DNA of 11,929 bases from Lysobacterales bacterium. Its GTDB lineage: Bacteria; Pseudomonadota; Gammaproteobacteria; Xanthomonadales; SZUA-36. The stretch lies in contig SHZL01000057.1 in assembly GCA_009692275.1 (NCBI GenBank), positions 1 to 11,929 on the forward strand, given 5' to 3'. Position numbers and translations under genes: made by a program. The notes beneath the pieces are model-generated. The model ran no database searches, was not told the DNA's origin, and was given only the letters and a program-made list of their open reading frames with translations. Shown piece by piece: positions 1 to 6,972 of this stretch. Each line of letters begins with the position of its first letter. Positions within the stretch are counted from its first letter, which is position 1.

Positions 1-384
1 CACGGAAGGCAGAGGAGAATTGCGCGAAGCGAATGTCTCGGCGCGCCCCAGGATGGCGCAATTGGTGACGATCAGTGGAATGAAAATGCCCAGCACCTGG
101 TACAGGTCAAAAAGCCAGGCTTGCATCAGCAACTGGATGACCGTCACAACGGACGCAATGATCAGTACGTATATTGGAATCCTGATTTCCGCACCAGGGA
201 TGCCCCGCAGCAAAGATATGGCAAGGCTGGAAAAAACCAGGGCCAGGGTGGTTGCAATTCCGAGGGCAAAGCCAGTCACTACCGTGCTGGTCACTGCCAG
301 CAAGGGACACAGCCCGAACAGGACCACGAGCCCGGTGTTGTGCAGCCAGAAGCCATCCAGGAAGATTTTCCGGTAGCTGCTCAT
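1..384 (-). CDS. rsxE: Electron transport complex subunit RsxE/RnfE (3' end cut by window edge)
   Basis: This is an integral membrane subunit of the Rsx/Rnf complex, which couples electron transfer to ion movement across the inner membrane. The ATG at 384-382 opens a frame that stays open for 128 codons to the left edge; E. coli RsxE is about 231 residues, so roughly the N-terminal half is present. The protein starts MSSYRKIFLDGFW, has several hydrophobic segments, and carries FGLCPLLAVT (Cys26), TNCAILG (Cys109) and the family signature GRAETFASRN near residues 113-122. Cys26 and Cys109 are expected to share a membrane-embedded [2Fe-2S] cluster with the matching cysteines of RsxA, as seen in published Rnf/Nqr structures. 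The start overlaps the rsxG stop as ATGA, which suggests translational coupling; only a weak, distant Shine-Dalgarno is visible. The stop codon and whatever follows (nth in E. coli) lie outside the window. Confidence 0.96.
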   Translation of the reverse strand, partial: MSSYRKIFLDGFWLHNTGLVVLFGLCPLLAVTSTVVTGFALGIATTLALVFSSLAISLLRGIPGAEIRIPIYVLIIASVVTVIQLLMQAWLFDLYQVLGIFIPLIVTNCAILGRAETFASRNSPLPSV

Positions 385-1049
385 CGTGGCTTTGCGACCT
401 CCAGGCTATCCTTAGGCTGTGCGAAAACCAGGTCTTTGTTGGCGGCAAAATACTCCAGTGTCATGCGGACGGCTTTTACAACCGCACGCGGGGTGATTGT
501 GGCTCCGCTGAATTGGTCAAATTCCCCCCCGTCGCTTTTTACTGACCAGCCTTGCTTCCCCGGGTTGGACAGTGATCGTCCGGAAAACTGGAGTATCCAG
601 TCACTCCTGGTGGTTTCAATCGGGTCACCCAGGCCAGGCGTTTCCTTATGTGATAGCACTCTCACCCCGGTCAGGCTGCCGTCAAGATTGATGCCAATCA
701 GCAAGTTTATGTCACCGTTGTAACCATCCGTCGCAGCGAGCCGGAAAATTGCTGCGACAGGTTCAGCGTCCATCCGCGCGCGGTACACCGTAACGGTTTG
801 CCCGGAAGGAAACCACGTGGCGTCACGAAAGCTGTAGCGGTCTTCGTGCAGGGCATTGTCGTACCGGCTGGGCGGCAGCAACTGGCCCAATTGCACCAGG
901 GCAGCACGGCGCTCCTGGTTTTCTATGCGCTGGCGTGTCAGCTGATTCACCCCTGCCAGCAGGCCGGTACCCATCATGGCGACCAGCCCCAGGGTCAATG
1001 CGTTGCGCCACGCCGGGCCGGGTTTTGGCAGATCCTGCTTAGCCCCCAT
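381..1049 (-). CDS. rsxG: Electron transport complex subunit RsxG/RnfG
   Basis: This is the FMN-bearing subunit of the Rsx/Rnf complex, anchored by one N-terminal helix with its flavin domain on the periplasmic side. From the ATG at 1049 the protein has 222 residues (E. coli about 206). A hydrophobic segment covers roughly residues 17-35. KETPGLGDPI lies near 135-144, and the flavinylation motif SGAT lies at 181-184, with Thr184 the expected covalent FMN-phosphate attachment site. The frame also extends upstream to a TTG at 1076. I prefer the ATG because it gives the usual N-terminus (MGAKQDL) and a smaller overlap with rsxD, though its Shine-Dalgarno (GAG) is weak. The start lies inside the last codons of rsxD and the stop overlaps rsxE. 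FMN attachment needs the transferase ApbE, whose gene is not in this window. Confidence 0.96.
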   Translation of the reverse strand: MGAKQDLPKPGPAWRNALTLGLVAMMGTGLLAGVNQLTRQRIENQERRAALVQLGQLLPPSRYDNALHEDRYSFRDATWFPSGQTVTVYRARMDAEPVAAIFRLAATDGYNGDINLLIGINLDGSLTGVRVLSHKETPGLGDPIETTRSDWILQFSGRSLSNPGKQGWSVKSDGGEFDQFSGATITPRAVVKAVRMTLEYFAANKDLVFAQPKDSLEVAKPR

Positions 1050-2070
1050 AAATTCTCGGCCGGGTATACCGATCAATCAGTGGCGCCGCCATGTTCATCA
1101 CCAGTACCGCAAAGGCCACGCCATCCGGGTAAGCACCCCAACGGCGGATCATCAGCGTCAGGATGCCAACGCCGGCGCCAAATATCAGTCGGCCGCGCGG
1201 ACTGGTACAGCCACTGACCGGATCGGTGGCGATAAAAAATGCACCCAGGACAATGGCTCCGGAGAACACGTGCTCCAGCGGTGAGGGATTGCTGCCCGGG
1301 TCCAGCAGGTAACCGGCCAACCCCAGCACTATGACGCTGCCAATCATGGCCGTGGGCACTTGCCAGGAGATCACCCTGCGCCACATCAGCCAGATACCAC
1401 CTGCTGCAAAGCCATTCGCAATCCACTCCCAACCCCGGCCGCCGAGATCGCCAAACGTTTGCAGCTGGCGCGCTTCCGCGATGGTCTGCCCACTGGCAAC
1501 GCTGGTGCGAATGGTGTCGAGCGGGGTGGCCCGGGTAATTGCATCCCAGGTCATTCCGGCAGGAGGCTGCCCGCTTAATATGGCCCAGAGGCCGTCGAGA
1601 AAACCAATGTCAGTGGGCGCAATCGAGATCGGGGGCAGCCACTGAGTCATCGCTTGTGGAAAGCTGATTAACACCACGGCGTAGCCCACCATGGCCGGGT
1701 TGAACACGTTGTGACCCAGTCCTCCGTAGAGATGCTTGGCCATGACGATGGCGAAAAACATGCCCACGCAAGCTATCCACCATGGGGCCAGGGGTGGCAG
1801 GCACAAGGCGAACAGGACTGCCGTCACAACGGCACTCCAGTCGTTCAGAAACAGTGCCACGGGTTGTTGCCGGAGCTTGAGCATCAGCGTTTCGAACAAC
1901 AGTGCAAAACCGGTTGCCAGCAGGATTTGCAACAGGATACCGGTGCCAAAGAACCAGGTGTAAGCAATAACGCCCGGGCACAGTGCGTACAGTACCTGTC
2001 GCATGACTTCACCCACCGTGCTGATGGGTGGGAGGTGGGGTGCTGCGCCAGTGGTGAATTTCCGGTTCAC
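1039..2070 (-). CDS. rsxD: Electron transport complex subunit RsxD/RnfD
   Basis: This is the large membrane subunit of the Rsx/Rnf complex, homologous to NqrB and carrying covalent FMN. It has 343 residues (E. coli 352) with many hydrophobic helices. The conserved stretches LPPLAPWW (91-98), YGGLGHNVFNPAMVGY (115-130) and YPDGVAFAVL near the C-terminus are present. The flavinylation site is TRATPLD, with Thr182 as likely acceptor; it corresponds to SQATPLD in the E. coli protein as I recall it, so the absence of the usual glycine is normal for RsxD. The start is GTG at 2070-2068, overlapping the rsxC stop as GTGA, with an AGGG Shine-Dalgarno at 2077-2080 six bases upstream. The C-terminus YTRPRIYGG is typical of the family, and the end overlaps rsxG by 11 bases. 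Confidence 0.97.
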   Translation of the reverse strand: MNRKFTTGAAPHLPPISTVGEVMRQVLYALCPGVIAYTWFFGTGILLQILLATGFALLFETLMLKLRQQPVALFLNDWSAVVTAVLFALCLPPLAPWWIACVGMFFAIVMAKHLYGGLGHNVFNPAMVGYAVVLISFPQAMTQWLPPISIAPTDIGFLDGLWAILSGQPPAGMTWDAITRATPLDTIRTSVASGQTIAEARQLQTFGDLGGRGWEWIANGFAAGGIWLMWRRVISWQVPTAMIGSVIVLGLAGYLLDPGSNPSPLEHVFSGAIVLGAFFIATDPVSGCTSPRGRLIFGAGVGILTLMIRRWGAYPDGVAFAVLVMNMAAPLIDRYTRPRIYGG

Positions 2071-3593
2071 GCTGGACCCTGGCCCATAGTGCCGCCGGTC
2101 ACGCTCGTGCGGTCCCGCAGAGCCTGCTTTTTCTCGCCCAGGCGGCGTTCGCGGTCCTGCTTGAGTTGCTCCAGCCGCGCTTCCCGCGCCAGGTAGCGAT
2201 CCCTGGCCAGGTTGGACTGTGACCGCTCCATGGCCAGCAATTGGTGCTCAGACTTGCCGAACCGGAACCATTCCGCCAGGGGTATATGACTGGGGCAAAC
2301 ATAATCGCAACAACCACACTCAATGCACTCGCCAAGCCCGGAGTCAGAAGCATCATCCAGCAGGTCGTTGCGAATTTGCCAATTGAGCGTCTGGGGCAGG
2401 AGCAGTGCCGGGCACACGCGGGCGCATTCACCACAACGGATACAGGGCATTTCCGCTTGATCGGACTGTATGTCCCGGTTGCTCAGTACCAGGATGCAAT
2501 TGGCCGCTTTAATCACCGGATTCTGGTCTGAGGCCAGGGCATATCCCATCAGCGGCCCGCCCAGGACCAGGCGGGCAGCGTCGTGGGTGTAGCCGCCACA
2601 CGCATCGACCAGGGTGCTGATCGGGGTACCAATAAGGGCCAGCAGGTTATGCGGCCGTTTCACGCCGTTGCCGGTGACCGTCACGATGCGCTGAACCAGC
2701 GGCTTGCCCTCCGTCACTGCCTCGGCAACGGCTGCCGCGGTAGCCACGTTCTGGCATAACAGGCCGAGCTCAGGCGGCCTGCAGCCGGCCGGAATTTCAA
2801 GGCCGGTCAAAACCTGGATCAGCTGTTTTTCGCCGCCTTCGGGGTAAATCGTGCGCACCTTTACCAGGCGCATGTGGGTGCAATCTGCGTTGCTGATGGC
2901 AGCCTGCAAGGCGCTGAATACTTCTTCCATCTGGTCTTCGATAGCGATGATGACCTGCTCGGCCGCAACAGCCTTTTGCAGGATAAGAGCGCCGAGCACG
3001 ACCTTGTCCGGTTGCTCGCGCATCAGCATTTCGTCGCAACTGATATACGGTTCGCACTCTGCGCCATTGAGGATCAGCGTGTGTATTCCAAAGTTTCGCG
3101 CTTCCTCCACTTTCCTGCTGGTGGGAAATACAGCCCCGCCCAAGCCGACTATGCCGGACTCACAAAGCCGCTGCCGGATCAGTTCCGGATCCGCAGATTG
3201 CCAGTGCTCCATTGGCTGCAGCCGGGTCCACCGGTCCAGGCCGTCTGGTTTCAGCACAACGCATAAGCCTTCCAACCCTGAAGGATGGGTTATGGCCTGC
3301 CGCGCGATGGCAGCAATGGTGCCCGAGGTTGGTGCATGCACATACCCGATGGATGGCTCATTGAAGCGCGCAACCGGCTCACCTTTAAGGACGTGCGCCC
3401 CGGTCCCAACCAGGGGGGTCGCTTCCGGTCCGGCGTGCTGCATCAACGGGATGTAAAGCCGCGGAGGTATCGCAACAGACTGCACCGCAACCTGGCAGGA
3501 GGCTTGCTTGTGGTGGTGCAAACGCAAACCGCCGTGAAAATGAAACAGGCGCTTCCCGGCATTCCGCGCACGTTCGACCGCGCTGTCCTGCAT
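2067..3593 (-). CDS. rsxC: Electron transport complex subunit RsxC/RnfC
   Basis: This is the peripheral cytoplasmic subunit thought to exchange electrons with NADH through FMN and pass them through two [4Fe-4S] clusters. From the ATG at 3593 it has 508 residues. The N-terminal FHGG motif lies near 19-22. A NuoF-like nucleotide/flavin region includes GLGGAVFPT (150-158) and LNGAECEPYISCDEMLM (175-191). The two cluster motifs are C384-x2-C387-x2-C390-x3-C394 and C423-x2-C426-x2-C429-x3-C433. The tail is short and charged (about 75 residues), unlike the long alanine-rich extension of the roughly 740-residue E. coli protein; many RnfC proteins lack that extension. A GTG at 3596 is an alternative start, but AGGAG at 3601-3605 lies 7 bases from the ATG and only 4 from the GTG. 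Start and rsxB stop share one base (TGATG). Confidence 0.97.
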   Translation of the reverse strand: MQDSAVERARNAGKRLFHFHGGLRLHHHKQASCQVAVQSVAIPPRLYIPLMQHAGPEATPLVGTGAHVLKGEPVARFNEPSIGYVHAPTSGTIAAIARQAITHPSGLEGLCVVLKPDGLDRWTRLQPMEHWQSADPELIRQRLCESGIVGLGGAVFPTSRKVEEARNFGIHTLILNGAECEPYISCDEMLMREQPDKVVLGALILQKAVAAEQVIIAIEDQMEEVFSALQAAISNADCTHMRLVKVRTIYPEGGEKQLIQVLTGLEIPAGCRPPELGLLCQNVATAAAVAEAVTEGKPLVQRIVTVTGNGVKRPHNLLALIGTPISTLVDACGGYTHDAARLVLGGPLMGYALASDQNPVIKAANCILVLSNRDIQSDQAEMPCIRCGECARVCPALLLPQTLNWQIRNDLLDDASDSGLGECIECGCCDYVCPSHIPLAEWFRFGKSEHQLLAMERSQSNLARDRYLAREARLEQLKQDRERRLGEKKQALRDRTSVTGGTMGQGPA

Positions 3594-4138
3594 CACGACG
3601 CTCCTGCTGCCAGGGCTGGCCTTGGCCGGCGACGCCGGTCAATCGCCTCAGGGATCTCCATTACGATGCAATCGACCGGGCAGGGCGGAAGGCACAGTTC
3701 GCAACCGGTGCACTCGGCTGCGATCACGGTATGCATCTGTTTCGTTGCGCCGAGGATGGCATCAACCGGGCAGGCCTCGATACACAAGGTGCAGCCTATG
3801 CAGACCAGCTCATCGATTACGGCCACGGCAGCGGGTTTTTCCAGCCCATTTGCGGGGTTCAGGGGCAAGGGTTCCCGTCCTAGCAAATCAGCCAGGGCCC
3901 TGATGCCGGCTTCGCCGCCGGGTGGGCACTGGTTGATTTCGGCTTGCCCGGCAGCTATGGCCTCGGCATAAGGACGGCAGCCCTTGAAGTTGCATTTCCC
4001 GCATTGTGTCTGTGGCAGCAAGCGGTCGATGCGGTCCACGATCGGGTCCGTTTCTGCGCGAAGACTCTTTGCGGCCCATCCCAGGCCCAGCCCGCAAACT
4101 GTTCCAAGCAGGCCGATTGAAAAAATGGCAAGGGACAT
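3593..4138 (-). CDS. rsxB: Electron transport complex subunit RsxB/RnfB
   Basis: This is the ferredoxin-like subunit of the Rsx/Rnf complex, tethered by an N-terminal helix and taken to pass electrons between soluble carriers and the membrane part. It has 181 residues (E. coli 192). A hydrophobic anchor covers about residues 3-23. A four-cysteine domain follows, with C46-x2-C49-x4-C54 and C71. Then come two ferredoxin motifs, C113-x2-C116-x2-C119-x3-C123-P and C143-x2-C146-x2-C149-x3-C153-P, giving three potential [4Fe-4S] clusters. The first cysteine box reads CGKCNFKGC where E. coli has CGQCGYPGC; all cysteines are kept. The C-terminus is basic (DRRRRPRP). The gene starts 13 bases after the rsxA stop with only a weak Shine-Dalgarno, and its stop shares a base with the rsxC start. 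Confidence 0.97.
   Translation of the reverse strand: MSLAIFSIGLLGTVCGLGLGWAAKSLRAETDPIVDRIDRLLPQTQCGKCNFKGCRPYAEAIAAGQAEINQCPPGGEAGIRALADLLGREPLPLNPANGLEKPAAVAVIDELVCIGCTLCIEACPVDAILGATKQMHTVIAAECTGCELCLPPCPVDCIVMEIPEAIDRRRRPRPALAAGAS
3601..3605 (-). promoter_or_regulatory. Shine-Dalgarno site deciding the rsxC start
   Basis: On the minus strand the bases read AGGAG, 7 bases before the ATG at 3593-3591 and 4 bases before an in-frame GTG at 3596. The spacing favours the ATG. The site lies inside the last codons of rsxB, as expected for translational coupling. Confidence 0.7.
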
Positions 4139-4151
4139 CAGGCTGGCCTGG

Positions 4152-4733
4152 TCACAACCTGGCCAGCCCGGTGAAACCCATGAAGGCCAGGGCCATCAGG
4201 CCCGCAGTGATCAGCCCAATGGGGGATCCGCGAAACGGCTCGGGAACATCTGCAAAAGCAATGCGTTCACGCATGGCGGCAAACATCACCAGAACCAGGC
4301 CGAAGCCGGTGGCTGCGCCGAAACCATAAAGCGCTGACTGCACAAAATTGTGCTGTTGCTGCGCATTGAGCAGGGCGACGCCGAGCACCACGCAATTGCT
4401 TGCGATCAGGGGCAAAAAAATGTGGAGTATCCTGAACAGCACCGGGTTGGTCTTGCGCATGATCAATTCAGCCAGTTGCACGGTTACGGCAATGACCAGG
4501 ATGAAACTCAAAGTGGACAGGTATTCAAGCGAGTAGGGCTGTAGCAGGTAGTGGAAGACGAGGTAACTCGATGCCGAAGACAGCGTCAGCACGAACATGG
4601 TTACCACCGACATGCCAATGGCGCCTTCCAGTTTGTTCGAAACGCCCATGAAAGGGCACAGGCCGAGGAATCGCGCCAGGACAAAATTGTTGGCCAGTAC
4701 GGTGCTTACCAGGATCAGCAGGTAGTCCTTCAT
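4152..4733 (-). CDS. rsxA: Electron transport complex subunit RsxA/RnfA
   Basis: This is an integral membrane subunit of the Rsx/Rnf complex, a homologue of RsxE that sits in the opposite orientation. It has 193 residues, the same length as E. coli RsxA, with about six hydrophobic segments. Family signatures are ANNFVLARFLGLCPFMGVS (14-32), QLAELIMRK (86-94) and LPLIASNCVVLGVALLN (107-123). Cys26 and Cys114 are the expected ligands that share a [2Fe-2S] cluster with RsxE. It is the first gene of the rsx series and begins 37 bases after the metG stop. I see no convincing promoter or strong Shine-Dalgarno in that gap, so transcription may come from metG or from a promoter within its 3' end. Confidence 0.97.
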   Translation of the reverse strand: MKDYLLILVSTVLANNFVLARFLGLCPFMGVSNKLEGAIGMSVVTMFVLTLSSASSYLVFHYLLQPYSLEYLSTLSFILVIAVTVQLAELIMRKTNPVLFRILHIFLPLIASNCVVLGVALLNAQQQHNFVQSALYGFGAATGFGLVLVMFAAMRERIAFADVPEPFRGSPIGLITAGLMALAFMGFTGLARL

Positions 4734-4770
4734 GAGCGCCAGCGATTGGAGCCTTCCTGGAGACTGGTTT

Positions 4771-6801
4771 TCACGTTACACGCATGCCAGGAGTGGCGCC
4801 TGAATCAGGTGAGAGTATGAATACCCCGCCGCTACCGTCGCTCGCAGCCAGAACCATGCCCTCCGACATGCCAAATCGCATTTTTCGAGGTTTGAGGTTT
4901 GCCACCATGACGGTCATTCGACCCACCAGGTCAGCCGGTTCGTAGGCCGACTTGATGCCCGCAAAGACAGTCCGGGTCTCGTTGCCAAGGTCCAGTGTCA
5001 GCTTGACCAGCTTGTCGGCCCCGGCTACCGCTTCAGCATTCCGGATAAGGGCAACGCGCAGGTCGACTTTGGAAAACGTGTCAATTCCAATTTCTTCCGC
5101 CAATGGCTCCAGCACTTTTGTGCTTTCGCTGATGGCCGGCTCCAGTGCTTTCATGGCTTCACGGGAATCCTCAATGATCGCCTCTATCTTGAGCGGATCA
5201 ACACGGGTCAGTAAAGGCGTGAAACTCCTGATTTCACAATCCAGCAGGGGCTGGTCAATGGCTTTCCAGTCGTTCAATTCCCGGCCGAGGAACATGGCCG
5301 CCCGCTCCGCGGTGAAAGGCAATACGGGTGCGAGGTAGGTCATCAATACGCGGAACAGGTTAATGCCCTGGGTGCAAATACCATGAACCGCAGTCAACTC
5401 ACCTTCCTGCTTGATGCGCTGCCACGGTTTGGCCTCATCGATATAGCGGTTGGCCTCATCGGCGAGCGCCATGATCAGGCGCATGGCGGCCTGGAAATTC
5501 CTGCCTTCAAATTCTGCGGCAATTGCCGTGCGCTGAGTTACAAACGAGCCGTAGAGCGCCGGGTCGGGCAGGCTGGCAGCCAGCTTATTGTTGAAACTGC
5601 GCTGGATGAATACGGCACAGCGGCTGGCAATATTGACGACCTTGCCCACAACATCTGCGTTAACCCGCTGCACGAAATCCCCCAGGTTGAGGTCGATATC
5701 GCCGGTGCCGGGGCCCAGTTTGGCGGCAAAGTAGTAACGCAGGTAATCCGGCTCCAGGTGGTCAAGGTAGGTCCTGGCGCGGATAAATGTACCGCGCGAC
5801 TTGGACATTTTTGCGCCGTCTACAGTAAGGAAGCCATGTGCAAATACTGCAGTGGGTGTCCTGAACCCTGATCCCATCAACATGGCAGGCCAGAACAGGG
5901 TATGGAAGTAGACGATATCCTTGCCGATAAAGTGGTAGAGCTCGGTTGCAGAACCAGGCTTCCACCAGTGATCGAAGTCGAGTCCCGCGCGATTGCACAG
6001 TTCCTTGAAACTGGCGATATAGCCAACCGGCGCATCTACCCAAACGTAAAAATACTTGTCCTCGGTGCCGGGTATGCGAAAACCGAAATAGGGCACATCG
6101 CGGGAGATATCCCAGTCCCGCAGGCCATCGGTAAACCATTCCTGTATCTTGTTGGCAATTTCAGGCTGAAGTGCGCCGGAGCTCATCCAGGTTTTTAGCA
6201 CCCCCTCGAATGCAGAGAGGCGCACGAAGTAGTGTTCGGACTCCCGCACCACCGGGACGGAACCGCTCACGGCAGAACGGGGATTAATCAAATCGGTCGG
6301 AGCGTAGGTGCTGCCGCAGGACTCACAGCTGTCCCCATACTGATCTTCGGTGCCGCACTTTGGGCAGGTACCCCGGATAAACCGGTCCGGCAGGAACATG
6401 CCTTCCTGTTCGTCATACAGTTGCTTGATGTTGCGGCGTTCGATGTAGCCGGCCTCGTCCAGGCGCTGGTAAATCAATTCGACCAGTTCGCGGTTGATGT
6501 CAGTGTGCGTTGAGGAGTAGTTGTCGTAACTGATGCCAAAATCACGAAAATCGATCTTGTGCTCCTCGTTCATGCGCGCAATCAGCTGTTCCGGCGAGAT
6601 TCCTTCGGACCTGGCGCGCAGCATGACGGGTGTTCCATGGGCATCATCAGCCCAGGCAAAATAGCATTCATGGCCCTGTGCACGCTGAAATCGCGCCCAG
6701 ATGTCCGTCTGGATGTATTCCAGCATGTGCCCGAGATGCATGTCTCCGTTGGCATACGGCAATGCGCTGGTCAGCAGGATTTGTCGCCTGGATTCACTCA
6801 T
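4771..6801 (-). CDS. metG: Methionine-tRNA ligase (dimeric, zinc-binding type)
   Basis: This cytoplasmic enzyme charges tRNA-Met with methionine using ATP and so supplies both initiator and elongator tRNA. It has 676 residues, close to E. coli MetG (about 677). The class I signature HLGH is at 22-25 and KMSKS at 331-335. The zinc knuckle of the connective domain uses C146, C149, C159 and C162 (CPKC and CESC). FAWADDAHGTP (48-58) lies at the active-site edge. A helical anticodon-binding domain follows, and an OB-fold tRNA-binding/dimerisation domain occupies about 575-676 (VDLRVALI, LKPRKMRFGMSEGM). The start is ATG at 6801, directly at the catalytic domain; no strong Shine-Dalgarno is visible. 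It diverges from apbC and is followed 37 bases later by rsxA. Confidence 0.98.
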   Translation of the reverse strand: MSESRRQILLTSALPYANGDMHLGHMLEYIQTDIWARFQRAQGHECYFAWADDAHGTPVMLRARSEGISPEQLIARMNEEHKIDFRDFGISYDNYSSTHTDINRELVELIYQRLDEAGYIERRNIKQLYDEQEGMFLPDRFIRGTCPKCGTEDQYGDSCESCGSTYAPTDLINPRSAVSGSVPVVRESEHYFVRLSAFEGVLKTWMSSGALQPEIANKIQEWFTDGLRDWDISRDVPYFGFRIPGTEDKYFYVWVDAPVGYIASFKELCNRAGLDFDHWWKPGSATELYHFIGKDIVYFHTLFWPAMLMGSGFRTPTAVFAHGFLTVDGAKMSKSRGTFIRARTYLDHLEPDYLRYYFAAKLGPGTGDIDLNLGDFVQRVNADVVGKVVNIASRCAVFIQRSFNNKLAASLPDPALYGSFVTQRTAIAAEFEGRNFQAAMRLIMALADEANRYIDEAKPWQRIKQEGELTAVHGICTQGINLFRVLMTYLAPVLPFTAERAAMFLGRELNDWKAIDQPLLDCEIRSFTPLLTRVDPLKIEAIIEDSREAMKALEPAISESTKVLEPLAEEIGIDTFSKVDLRVALIRNAEAVAGADKLVKLTLDLGNETRTVFAGIKSAYEPADLVGRMTVMVANLKPRKMRFGMSEGMVLAASDGSGGVFILSPDSGATPGMRVT

Positions 6802-6972
6802 CTGGTTTATTGTTTCTCGCTGACTCGGGACAGGTTTGGCACTGCATGCCGAATTATGTCACGGCGAGTCGATTATCTGTACTACCTGTCAGGTTCACCC
6901 ATACCATTACGGTGCCAAGTCGATACAATGGCCGCTGTCATTCATGGCCAACAATGGGGAGCGCGAGAGGGT
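6802..6972. promoter_or_regulatory. Divergent metG-apbC intergenic region with weak promoter candidates
   Basis: This 171-base gap must carry the promoters for metG (leftward) and apbC (rightward). Toward apbC there is a good -10 match TACAAT at 6924-6929 but no convincing -35 at normal spacing. Toward metG, GATAAT reads on the minus strand at 6877-6872, again without a good -35. These are candidates only. If TACAAT is the true -10, the upstream in-frame ATG at 6928 cannot be the apbC start, because it overlaps that box. Confidence 0.35.

Noticed and set aside
121..723. Plus-strand open frame of 200 codons across rsxE and rsxG
   Set aside because: It is antisense to two clearly recognised genes and its product shows no domain or plausible composition.
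1050..1076. TTG start for rsxG giving 231 residues
   Set aside because: It would overlap rsxD by 38 bases and add a non-family extension. The ATG at 1049 is the simpler choice.
1519..1539. RsxD flavinylation motif TRAT lacking the usual glycine, considered as a lost FMN site
   Set aside because: E. coli RsxD has SQATPLD here as I recall it, so the missing glycine is normal for this subunit and the acceptor threonine is present.
3285..3971. Plus-strand open frame of 228 codons across rsxC and rsxB
   Set aside because: It is antisense to conserved cysteine-motif genes, with no ribosome site or recognisable product.
6559..6972. Open frame upstream of apbC that would add 138 residues
   Set aside because: It runs antisense through the metG 5' end and has no family homology that I recognise. 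Starting at 6973 gives the normal ApbC length and domain order.
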